NCBI GenBank assembly: GCA_964554105.1
Contig: CAZKNF010000075.1
Coordinates: forward strand, 1 to 16,639
Source of the DNA: CAZKNF01 sp964554105
GTDB taxonomy: Bacteria; Bacteroidota; Rhodothermia; Rhodothermales; VXPQ01
Direction of reading: 5' to 3'
DNA: 16,639 nucleotides
A model generated the notes under the pieces. It was not told the DNA's origin and made no database searches. It was given only the letters and a program-made list of their open reading frames with translations. Within the stretch, counting starts at the first letter, position 1. Each line of letters opens with the position of its first letter. Positions 1 to 6,216 of this stretch are shown piece after piece. Both the position numbers and the translations under genes were made by a program.

Positions 1-11
1 GTGTGCTCAGG

Positions 12-40
12 TTGACAGGCGAGGAATTTGCGTCTATATT
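12..40 (+). promoter_or_regulatory. Predicted promoter of the cold-shock gene
   Basis: A perfect -35 box TTGACA lies at 12-17, followed after exactly 17 bases by TATATT at 35-40. The overlapping bases 37-44 (TATTTTTG) also fit the TAnnTTTG -7 element described for Bacteroidetes, so the site reads well under either consensus. Initiation near 47 would give a leader of about 160 bases before the cold-shock start codon, which is like the long leaders of csp genes. This is a sequence match only; no start site is known. Confidence 0.6.
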
Positions 41-192
41 TTTGATCAACTGGGCTCGGCGATTGCTGCTAGTGGTAGTCTGATCATACGGGTGAAATGA
101 ACGGGCTACCAGTCAACGGATGATCCTCCTGTCATCATCACGGCCCAGCGGCTTATCACCCTCCATCATCGTTACCTACCCAGGCAAGATTC

Positions 193-199
193 GAGGAGG
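193..199 (+). promoter_or_regulatory. Strong Shine-Dalgarno site of the cold-shock gene
   Basis: GAGGAGG lies six bases before the ATG at 206 and fixes that start. Its core AGGAGG (194-199) is exactly complementary to CCTCCT at 125-130, and GGAGG (195-199) is complementary to CCTCC at 160-164. Both lie in the same leader, so the site could be masked by RNA folding. Confidence 0.7.
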
Positions 200-205
200 C
201 ATCGC

Positions 206-589
206 ATGAGTACCCGCCGAAGCGTTGTCAAGTGGTTTGACGCGAAAAAAGGATACGGTTTCATAGTACATCCTGAAGGGGGCAGCGACATATTCGTCCA
301 TTACTCGGCGATCGAAACGGACAGGCGTTTCAAAACGCTGCGTACCGGACAGGTTGTAGATTTTGAGCTGACTGATGGTCCAAAAGGTCTACATGCCGTC
401 GATGTCGTTTCCGCGGACCACGAGGATCAGCCCCCTCTCGATAGCGATGCAGCCCAATCGCATGCGGAGATGCCGCAAACGGAACCCAGCGAGCAGACCT
501 TCGAGCGCGGCGATCACGCATTTGGAAGTGACGAGCAGGAGTTCGGAAGCGATTCATCCGCTCCCGGGCGAGTGAACGCCAACGCGTAA
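206..589 (+). CDS. Cold-shock domain protein with acidic C-terminal tail
   Basis: This is a single-stranded nucleic-acid-binding protein of the CspA family, probably an RNA chaperone in the cytoplasm. The cold-shock domain fills residues 1-68. The aromatic RNA-binding motifs are clear: RNP1 as KGYGFI after VKWFDAKK, and RNP2 as DIFVHYSAI. Classical Csp proteins stop at about 65-70 residues; this one is 127, with an extra tail of roughly 55 residues rich in Asp, Glu, Ser and Gln that is probably disordered. A tail like this could tune RNA binding, but that is inference. The start is supported by GAGGAGG six bases upstream. It has its own predicted promoter at 12-40 and a long leader. The family call is firm; which csp paralogue it is cannot be told. 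Confidence 0.93.
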   Translation: MSTRRSVVKWFDAKKGYGFIVHPEGGSDIFVHYSAIETDRRFKTLRTGQVVDFELTDGPKGLHAVDVVSADHEDQPPLDSDAAQSHAEMPQTEPSEQTFERGDHAFGSDEQEFGSDSSAPGRVNANA

Positions 590-631
590 GCCGACCGATT
601 CTCCCGCGTGGCACAATTGCTTTTGGAATCA

Positions 632-698
632 CCATTGGCCCAAGGCCGTATATCATCGCGCGGCTGCCATTGGCGGCCGGCGTTGCGATCGCCAATGG
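632..698. repeat. CCATTGGC repeats with a 9-bp inverted pair
   Basis: CCATTGGC occurs at 632-639 and again at 667-674, and its reverse complement GCCAATGG occurs at 691-698. The last two form a perfect 9-bp inverted repeat (CCATTGGCG at 667-675, CGCCAATGG at 690-698) with a 14-base loop. No T-run follows, so it is not a standard intrinsic terminator of the cold-shock gene. It lies 49 bases before the gene at 747 and could be an operator or an RNA hairpin. Confidence 0.45.
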
Positions 699-746
699 TA
701 TGGGCGATCCCTGAAAGTTCGTTCGTCGCTTTTCGTTAATTTATCT

Positions 747-1202
747 ATGGCGTTCACATTTTCGGACGAGGATTTCGAACGCATCAGCACGGTCCTCGGG
801 TCTGCTGCAAAACGTGACAATTCACTCGTTCGATACGAGCTTTTCGACGACACAACCGGGCGGCGGCTCTCTCTCGAAATTACGCCCGATCTGGCTCTGC
901 CCGACAATGTCCGTGACGATCAGCCGGGAAACCTCGTTTCCGTGTACGCCGCCAGTTCCTTTCTACAGCTTCAGGGGTGCACTGGATATATCGCGAGCCA
1001 GGAGCTCGGCGAAGTAATCTTTTTTGCCCGGCGAGACGGCTTGACGAATGGTCTCGTAATCGAACGCGAGGTCGGTTGCTCTCTATATGCGAACGTTGAT
1101 TCGCGGCTCCTTTCTGCGGACTTCACGCAGCTGCCTTCCGAACTGGTGATGAGCAGCGTGGCGTTGTCCATGACCGAAACGCTTTTCGATGATCTCGGAT
1201 GA
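747..1202 (+). CDS. Conserved-looking hypothetical protein coupled to ybeY
   Basis: I do not recognise this 151-residue protein. It has no signal peptide, no hydrophobic span long enough for a membrane helix and no metal or nucleotide motif. It looks like a soluble, acidic alpha/beta protein, with the stretch SLEITPDLALPD around residues 41-52 and a beta-rich middle (VSVYAASSFLQLQGCTGYIA, then EVIFFARRDGL). The start ATG at 747 follows an A/T-rich stretch without a Shine-Dalgarno sequence, which is common in Bacteroidetes. Its TGA stop overlaps the ybeY start in an ATGA arrangement (1199-1202), so the two are almost certainly co-translated, which supports it being a real gene. A link to rRNA processing through YbeY is possible but only from context. 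Confidence 0.75.
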   Translation: MAFTFSDEDFERISTVLGSAAKRDNSLVRYELFDDTTGRRLSLEITPDLALPDNVRDDQPGNLVSVYAASSFLQLQGCTGYIASQELGEVIFFARRDGLTNGLVIEREVGCSLYANVDSRLLSADFTQLPSELVMSSVALSMTETLFDDLG

Positions 1203-1633
1203 CGTCTGGAGATCTCGTCACGGTCGAGATCCAGCACGAATCGCTGTCGATCGACCCGGATCTCTGCCGGCGTGCGCTTCGCCACGTATTCAGAAGTGAA
1301 CGGGTGCGGTTGCAGCACGTCACACTCATCCAGTCCAATCATTCAACAGTTCGGCAACTTAATCGTGAGTTTCTCGATCACGATTTCGACACGGACGTTC
1401 TCGCCTTCCGCTACTCCGAGCAGGACGCGGATCTAGAAGGTGAAATCTACGTCGATGTCGACACCGCGCACGAACGTCATAACGAATTCGAGGCCTCGTT
1501 CGAAGAGGAGGTCCTGCGCTATGCGATTCACGGAGCGCTTCACCTGGTCGGTTATGCGGATGACACCGATGTACGCAAGGCGGCCATTCGAACACTCGAG
1601 GACCGTTATCTTTCAGAAACCGTCTCAGATTAA
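1199..1633 (+). CDS. ybeY: Endoribonuclease YbeY (rRNA maturation factor)
   Basis: YbeY is a metal-dependent single-strand endoribonuclease involved in 16S rRNA 3' end maturation and 70S ribosome quality control. The protein is 144 residues, the usual size. The family signature NREFLDHDFDTDVLAF is at residues 55-70, GEIYVDVD at 81-88, and the metal motif HGALHLVGY at 111-119. The first two zinc ligands are His111 and His115. The third, a His in the usual HGxLHLxGYDH motif, is Asp121 here (GYADD), a change I recall from Bacteroidetes relatives. The start overlaps the stop of the upstream gene by four bases and has no separate Shine-Dalgarno sequence, so translation is probably coupled. The identity is secure. 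Confidence 0.95.
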   Translation: MTSGDLVTVEIQHESLSIDPDLCRRALRHVFRSERVRLQHVTLIQSNHSTVRQLNREFLDHDFDTDVLAFRYSEQDADLEGEIYVDVDTAHERHNEFEASFEEEVLRYAIHGALHLVGYADDTDVRKAAIRTLEDRYLSETVSD

Positions 1634-1658
1634 TGCGGCAACACTGCCGAGTCTGAGA
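1623..1658 (+). terminator. Two-tier stem-loop across the ybeY stop codon
   Basis: An outer 7-bp stem (TCTCAGA at 1623-1629 with TCTGAGA at 1652-1658) encloses an inner 5-bp hairpin (CGGCA at 1636-1640, TGCCG at 1645-1649, loop ACAC). The ybeY stop at 1631-1633 lies in the internal loop. No T-run follows, so it may be an RNA-stability or Rho-assisted end rather than a true intrinsic terminator. Confidence 0.4.
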
Positions 1659-1811
1659 AGACCTGGTGTCCAGCCGGAGGAGTCGGCAGCACATAGAACC
1701 CCTGCATTCCAGGCAAGTTGACTATCATAATCGATTTAGGTAAGAAGTAAGGAAGGATGAAGGTTGCGTTGTCCTTTCGACCACCGAATGAATCGTCTGA
1801 GGAGGACCTAG

Positions 1812-2126
1812 ATGGAAGCTCAGATCACGGCTCGGCACTTTGATGCCAATCCCGAACTTCGCAATTACGCTTCGGATAAGCTGAGCACGCTGGAACGCTA
1901 TTACGACGGCATTACCGAAGCTCGGGTTATCTTGAGTAAAGATGGTGCACCGGCTGCCGGCAAGTCCGCTGAAATTGTAGTTCACGTGTACCAAAAAACG
2001 CTGTCAGCCAACAGTCAGGCGACGAGCCACGAGGATGCCATCGACCGCTGTGTGAAGGCCCTGCGACGGCAAATCAAGAAATACAAAGCCAAGCTCCGCA
2101 GCACGGACAAGGATTACATGAAGTGA
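1812..2126 (+). CDS. hpf: Ribosome hibernation promoting factor, short form (HPF/RaiA family)
   Basis: This 104-residue protein is a short HPF/YfiA-type factor. Such proteins bind the 30S decoding region and stabilise inactive ribosomes in stationary phase or stress. Family features are the N-terminal pattern ITARHFDANPELRNYASDKL at residues 5-24, the central ARVILSKDG, EIVVHVYQKTLSA strand region and the basic C-terminal helix AIDRCVKALRRQIKKYKAK. It lacks the long C-terminal dimerisation domain of long-form HPF, so any 100S dimers would need another factor. The ATG has an excellent Shine-Dalgarno site, AGGAGG at 1800-1805, six bases upstream. A 178-base gap separates it from ybeY, so it probably has its own promoter; TTGACT at 1718-1723 is a possible -35, but no convincing -10 follows. 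Confidence 0.93.
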   Translation: MEAQITARHFDANPELRNYASDKLSTLERYYDGITEARVILSKDGAPAAGKSAEIVVHVYQKTLSANSQATSHEDAIDRCVKALRRQIKKYKAKLRSTDKDYMK

Positions 2127-2160
2127 CAGGCCGACGGCGGGATGTGGTGGCAAGACAACG

Positions 2161-3117
2161 CTATGCCATTTTTCGCAGCGGCTCAACGACGCGCATCACG
2201 TGATCGGGTCGAGACATGATGTAGAAATGAATGCATGGCACGCCGGCGGACATCAATTCGTCTGATTGATTGACGGCCCATTGGATTCCAATGTCGGCTA
2301 CATGTTCATCCTTTGCCGCTTCGACCTCAGCGGCCAGGGGTTCAGGCACATTCACGTGGAAGAAGCTGGGTAGCGACTGCAGGTGGCGCTTGCTCGTTAA
2401 GATCTTCAGTCCGGGAATGATCGGAACCGTGATGCCTACATCGCGGCAACGCTCGACAAACTCCAGGAAAGGCTCGTTGTCGAAGAACATCTGCGTCACG
2501 ATGTAGTGGGCACCTGCGTCGACCTTTCGCTTCAGGTTCAGAATGTCCCAGGTAAGATTGGGGGATTCCGAATGCTTTTCCGGATACCCTGCGACACCGA
2601 TGCAAAATTCGGTCGTCTCGGCGTCTATCATCTCCTCGAGATACTTTCCGTCGTTCATGTCTCCGATCTGCTGGACAAGATCGAGAGCATAACAGTTGCA
2701 TGAGCGTCCTGGACGAACCGGCTTATCATATCCGTTATCATCCCCCCGCAACGCCATCACGTTCTGTATACCGAGGTAGTTCAGCTCGATCAGGGCGTCC
2801 TCTGTCTCTTCTCGGGTAAATCCCTCGCAAAGTAGATGCGGCACCGTTTCTACGCCAAAGCGGCTCTTGATCGCAGCACACACACCGAGCGTCCCCGGAC
2901 GCTTTCGCTTTACGTGTCGCTTGACCGTACCGTCCGGCATCTCTTCATAATATACCTGTGCCGAGTGGCTCGTGACATCGATAAAGGGAGGATCGAATCG
3001 CATAAGCTGTTCGACCGTATCAAAGATCTGCTGTACCGAACCTCCGCGTTTCGGTGGAATGATCTCATAGGAGATTAGCGGCTCAGTCGCCCTGTTCAGA
3101 AATTCAATAACCTTCAT
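2161..3117 (-). CDS. metF: 5,10-methylenetetrahydrofolate reductase
   Basis: MetF is an FAD-containing TIM-barrel enzyme that reduces methylene-tetrahydrofolate to 5-methyl-tetrahydrofolate, the methyl donor for methionine synthase. The 318-residue length is normal. Motifs seen are SYEIIPPKRGG at residues 16-26 (catalytic Glu region), FIDVTSHSA at 45-53, the PHLLCEGFTREETEDAL region, LNYLGIQNVMALRGD (FAD/folate loop), CIGVAGYPEKHSESPN, and DAGAHYIVTQMFFDN. The insert with RSCNCYALDL before the YPEKH motif adds two close cysteines of unclear use. It converges with hpf (34-base gap) and diverges from the nucleosidase-like gene. The start ATG at 3117 has no strong Shine-Dalgarno site. On its strand TATAGT (3154-3149) could be a -10 box but has no good -35 partner. 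I see no SAM riboswitch. Confidence 0.95.
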   Translation of the reverse strand: MKVIEFLNRATEPLISYEIIPPKRGGSVQQIFDTVEQLMRFDPPFIDVTSHSAQVYYEEMPDGTVKRHVKRKRPGTLGVCAAIKSRFGVETVPHLLCEGFTREETEDALIELNYLGIQNVMALRGDDNGYDKPVRPGRSCNCYALDLVQQIGDMNDGKYLEEMIDAETTEFCIGVAGYPEKHSESPNLTWDILNLKRKVDAGAHYIVTQMFFDNEPFLEFVERCRDVGITVPIIPGLKILTSKRHLQSLPSFFHVNVPEPLAAEVEAAKDEHVADIGIQWAVNQSDELMSAGVPCIHFYIMSRPDHVMRVVEPLRKMA

Positions 3118-3255
3118 CTTCAGGTGATTTTCTTTGCGTGATGATGTAACTATAGGGCAGTTGAATTCCCGTCTTATTATGCCGACTGTAAACTAGATTT
3201 AAAACACGCATTGAGAAGGCGCTTTGTCTTACCGATCAATCGCTTCTGAGATTCG

Positions 3256-3867
3256 ATGACAGGTATCATCTTTGCCACCGAGGAGGAAGCTTCGTCATTT
3301 CTTTCGAGATACAAGCGCGGCCGCTTTGAGGATCTTCGTGAAGGCGACACGCAATATGACGACGACGTGCTGGTGACGCTGACAGGCCTCGGCAAAATAA
3401 AGTCTACGCTCAGGACCGAACGATTTCTGCAGAAGAACCGGCCGGACCGAGTTGTTCATCCCGGTGCTTGTACCGCGCTCAACGAGACGTACGAGGTAGG
3501 GGAGCTCATTGCGGCCAATCAGGTTTTCGAGGGTGACCGCATCGAACTTGCCGCACCAACCTATCCTCGGATGCCTCTGGAGATCCCGTTCGAAACGCTT
3601 CCCACCGGAACGCTGGTAACGCAGGATCATGTTGCGCAGAACAGCTCCGAGCGAAGCTACTGGCAACGCATCGCGGATATGTCCGACATGACCGGGTATG
3701 CCGTGGCTTTCGTTGCCGCAACCCATGGCATCCCTTGCCATATTCTTAAGGTCGTAACCGGCCATCTTGACGACGATAAGCAGTTCCGGAAGAACCGAAC
3801 GGCCTCATTCGATACCATTGCAGACTTTCTGCTGGACGAGTTGGAAAAGCTCGCGAGGGCTGACTGA
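3256..3867 (+). CDS. Nucleosidase-like protein of the phosphorylase superfamily, altered active site
   Basis: This 203-residue protein resembles 5'-methylthioadenosine/S-adenosylhomocysteine nucleosidases and futalosine hydrolases (nucleoside phosphorylase fold). Visible matches are IIFATEEE at residues 4-11 (the region of the catalytic Glu near the N-terminus), TLTGLGKIKS at 41-50, HPGACTALNETYEVGELIAA at 68-87 and DMTGYAVAFVAATHGIP at 144-160. The usual MEGAA motif, whose Glu binds the ribose, is MTGYA with Thr146. The usual SD..D catalytic motif is TGHLDD (168-173), with Gly169 at the Asp position. Substrate and activity are therefore uncertain; it could be a divergent hydrolase or a binding protein. 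Lying divergent to metF hints at a role in the SAM/homocysteine cycle, but only by context. The next gene follows 69 bases later on the same strand. Confidence 0.8.
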   Translation: MTGIIFATEEEASSFLSRYKRGRFEDLREGDTQYDDDVLVTLTGLGKIKSTLRTERFLQKNRPDRVVHPGACTALNETYEVGELIAANQVFEGDRIELAAPTYPRMPLEIPFETLPTGTLVTQDHVAQNSSERSYWQRIADMSDMTGYAVAFVAATHGIPCHILKVVTGHLDDDKQFRKNRTASFDTIADFLLDELEKLARAD

Positions 3868-3936
3868 TGCATATGGGATGAGCACCAGATCGAGGAAGCT
3901 GGTTCCGGCTGGCGATCAAAATTGTAGAGGAGCGCT

Positions 3937-5097
3937 ATGAGTGCCTTCCTGAAGCTTTCTGATTGGATCGAATCCAACCGTGACGTTGCGTTCGACCTGC
4001 TGCGCATGTATTTGGGAGCAGGTCTCCTCGCTCGAGGCATCCTTTTCATCGTCCGTCCAGACGCATTCACGGTGCTCGTTTCCGGAGCGAGCGATTCATG
4101 GCTAACTTCGGAAGCTGTAATGTACGTTGTCGCCGCCGTGCACATAATCGGAGGAGCATTGATGGCGGCGGGCTTTCTCACGCGGCTGGCTACCCTGACT
4201 CAGATACCAATCCTCGCCGGTGCCGTTTTCATGATTCATTGGCAGGGGGGTCTGATAACGGCCAGTCAGTCGTTTGAATTCTCTGCACTAGTGCTCTTTT
4301 TGCTTCTCCTCGTATTCTTGCACGGCTCAGGTCGATGGTCGGTCGATCACATCCGGACACGCAAATTCGTTCCTTTTCGGAGATACGTCGAGAAGCTCGA
4401 CGAAACAGGCCGTATTGCGTTTGAGCTCCTGCGGATCTATCTGGGAATCGGCCTTTTCGTTCGAGGCGTAGTATTTATATCGAACTCAGACGCATTCATT
4501 GAGCTGGTGGGCACATCCGACGAAGCCTGGTTGACGTCTGTTGTTCTAATTCACTATGTCGCCCTGGCTCACCTCGTGGGCGGCGTGATGATTGCAATAG
4601 GACTGTTCACCCGGGCTGCTGCACTGGTCCAGCTGCCGATACTCGTAGGCGCAGTTTTCGTCGTTCATCTTCAGGGCGGTCTCCTTGGTTCGGCGCAGTC
4701 ACTGGAATTCTCGACACTCGTCTTGTTCCTGCTCATACTGCTCTTCCTCTGGGGATCTGGACGTCTGTCCGTGGATCGACACATACTCGACCACCCGGAG
4801 GAAGATGAACAGTATCGCCACACTGCATCGCTCAGCTCGCGCCAGACGAATGCAGCCCCATTGATAAAATCGGAGGAAGGCGGCGGGGTGATTACAGGTC
4901 CGAAGTGTTCGTGCGGGCACAGCACAGAACACCCGCGGGTTACTGCCCATGCGCGCTACTCAATGTGGGGTGCGATGTACTTCCTCACCGGAATCACCGG
5001 ACCACCGAAGGAGATTGTCTACATTTGCGGCGACTGCGGCGAGATCATTTCCACGTCACGAGAACGCGATGTGCTGGAACAGCACAGGTATCGGTGA
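3937..5097 (+). CDS. Tandem-duplicated DoxX-like membrane protein with C-terminal four-cysteine module
   Basis: The 386-residue protein has two DoxX-like units, each with about four membrane helices: roughly residues 19-137 and 162-280. They align without any gap at a constant offset of 143 residues: LLRMYLGAGL/LLRIYLGIGL, SWLTS/AWLTS, HIIGG/HLVGG, HWQGGL/HLQGGL and SGRWSVD/SGRLSVD. A polar linker (281-320) leads to a C-terminal module with C324-S-C326-G-H328 and C364-G-D-C367, a likely zinc ribbon, with a hydrophobic MWGAMYFL stretch between the pairs. DoxX-family proteins are linked to quinone or thiosulfate redox chemistry or membrane redox stress, but this protein's function is unknown. 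The start has GAGGAG a few bases upstream. It may be co-transcribed with the nucleosidase-like gene and converges on the end of the respiratory operon with only seven bases between them. Confidence 0.85.
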   Translation: MSAFLKLSDWIESNRDVAFDLLRMYLGAGLLARGILFIVRPDAFTVLVSGASDSWLTSEAVMYVVAAVHIIGGALMAAGFLTRLATLTQIPILAGAVFMIHWQGGLITASQSFEFSALVLFLLLLVFLHGSGRWSVDHIRTRKFVPFRRYVEKLDETGRIAFELLRIYLGIGLFVRGVVFISNSDAFIELVGTSDEAWLTSVVLIHYVALAHLVGGVMIAIGLFTRAAALVQLPILVGAVFVVHLQGGLLGSAQSLEFSTLVLFLLILLFLWGSGRLSVDRHILDHPEEDEQYRHTASLSSRQTNAAPLIKSEEGGGVITGPKCSCGHSTEHPRVTAHARYSMWGAMYFLTGITGPPKEIVYICGDCGEIISTSRERDVLEQHRYR

Positions 5098-5104
5098 GGC
5101 GTGA

Positions 5105-5413
5105 TCAGTTGCGGCGATGCCACACGTCGTCCACCCAATCGGAAGGCAAACCGTTGGAAGTTCCGTGCGAGTAGCTGTAGCGACACACAGAACTGTTTAA
5201 CTGTCTGCGCTGGCTCTCCTTGATCTCGCGAACACCGACAGCCATCAGCGTATCACACGACGCAGGTTGCCGAGAGAATCGGATTGGTATATCTGGAGCA
5301 GATTCGATCTCTACCGGGAAATAGAGACGGTAAACGGTCGCGACGACCCACGTCAGCATACAGAATGCAATGGGTACCGTCACCAGTACTATGATGAGCG
5401 ACGTGGCCTGCAA
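5105..5413 (-). CDS. Possible small single-pass membrane protein at the end of the cox operon
   Basis: This is a candidate 102-residue protein. It begins with one hydrophobic helix (about residues 5-27, TSLIIVLVTVPIAFCMLTWV and following), then RLYFPVEIESAPDIPIRF, then a polar region with two cysteines and a tryptophan-containing end. I do not recognise it. The first start codon is TTG at 5413, because an in-frame TAA lies just upstream. An internal ATG would remove most of the helix. No Shine-Dalgarno site is visible. It lies 158 bases after coxD on the same strand, so it could be an oxidase accessory subunit, but an unusual start and lack of homologs known to me leave real doubt. An overlapping frame (5253-5507) is open too. 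Confidence 0.45.
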   Translation of the reverse strand: MQATSLIIVLVTVPIAFCMLTWVVATVYRLYFPVEIESAPDIPIRFSRQPASCDTLMAVGVREIKESQRRQLNSSVCRYSYSHGTSNGLPSDWVDDVWHRRN

Positions 5414-5571
5414 AATACAACTCGGGTCTTAGCCAGGCACCTTCAAGATTCTTCTTAGGTGGTAAACGGGAATCCATTTTCGGGTTCCTGGGGAGAGGCG
5501 GCCTCATTCAACGCATTCGGTTTTAGACGCACTCGGTACAACTTATTTACGCCGAGACGTCATCCATCCGG

Positions 5572-6102
5572 TCACGGCGCTGCATTCCCGTCCATCTCGG
5601 GAGTATCCGCGGTGTCGGAAGTGGCTGGTGATGCATCATCGGCCGCTTCGATTCCGGCCTCTTCATTCTGGTCGGCCGTTGATTGCTCGGCGCTGCCGGG
5701 AAGCGGATCCACTGCAGCGGTATCCGCCGGAATTCCGGGTTCTTGCTGTCGAAGCAAGTCTTCCCGACGTTCTGTATCTGAGATCCGCTCCGAGCCGACG
5801 TTCCCGAGATCGCCGCGAAATACAGTGTCGAAGAGCGTGAAGATGAGAAAAATGCCAACGAAAATAATACCCAGCAAGAAGACAAGCGTGTTGACTTTAT
5901 TGTCATACTTCAACGCCATAAAGAATGTGGCGACGAGAGTGGCTTTCGACGCGGCTATCGCCAGCGCGAGAGGTATGTTGAACGCGCCGATGTCCACAAA
6001 CTCAGCGGTCAGACCGGTCAATATCGTGAGGGCAACCAGCGAGCCAAAGACCTTGTAGAGGGTCGCTTTTTGAATTATGTGGTGACCGTGCTGGCTCGGC
6101 AT
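5572..6102 (-). CDS. coxD: Cytochrome c oxidase subunit IV (prokaryotic COX4 type) with acidic extension
   Basis: This is a small membrane subunit of the haem-copper oxidase. The first 95 residues are typical of the family: a His-containing start (HGHH at 5-8), then three predicted helices at about 16-34, 42-64 and 71-93, including the diagnostic KATLVATFFMALKYD at 53-67. Family members usually end soon after the third helix. Here about 75 more residues follow, rich in Ala, Asp, Glu, Pro and Ser with almost no aromatic residues, probably disordered. With the N-terminus inside and three helices, this tail would face the periplasm. It is the last recognisable gene of the cox set, 114 bases after coxC. 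Degenerate 7-base repeats lie directly before its start codon. Confidence 0.9.
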   Translation of the reverse strand: MPSQHGHHIIQKATLYKVFGSLVALTILTGLTAEFVDIGAFNIPLALAIAASKATLVATFFMALKYDNKVNTLVFLLGIIFVGIFLIFTLFDTVFRGDLGNVGSERISDTERREDLLRQQEPGIPADTAAVDPLPGSAEQSTADQNEEAGIEAADDASPATSDTADTPEMDGNAAP

Positions 6103-6104
6103 GT

Positions 6105-6132
6105 CGAAGTTCGAAGTTCAGAGTTTACGGTT
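6105..6132. repeat. Degenerate heptanucleotide tandem repeat upstream of coxD
   Basis: Four 7-base units follow each other: CGAAGTT (6105-6111), CGAAGTT (6112-6118), CAGAGTT (6119-6125) and TACGGTT (6126-6132). All end in GTT. On the coding strand of coxD the units begin with AAC, and the array ends about three bases before the ATG, where it would occupy the ribosome-binding region. A related array lies in the actD-actE gap. Confidence 0.5.
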
Positions 6133-6216
6133 CGCATCCGGAAGTGGGGCTAGCGGCAGCGCCGAACACACGCACAAGGCGGTCCGGAGGCTTAAAATAA
6201 TAGAGCTTCCGTAGCG

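Noticed and set aside
685..692. GCGATCGC palindrome, like the HIP1 element of cyanobacteria
   Set aside because: Only this copy was noticed, and nothing else suggests a cyanobacterial source. It overlaps the inverted repeat at 667-698.
1718..1746. Possible promoter TTGACT, 17 bases, TAAGAA before hpf
   Set aside because: The -35 is good but the -10 matches only three of six positions, and no Bacteroidetes-type TAnnTTTG is present.
3118..3255. Possible SAM riboswitch or shared operator between metF and the nucleosidase-like gene
   Set aside because: The 138-base gap shows no long stems or conserved riboswitch core that I can recognise. Only a lone TATAGT on the minus strand stands out.
5253..5507. 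Open frame of 84 codons on the minus strand with an ATG start, overlapping the small membrane gene
   Set aside because: It has no hydrophobic segment, no recognised motif and many His/Arg/Pro residues, as expected for a shadow frame. It is kept only as a possible frameshift partner in the findings.
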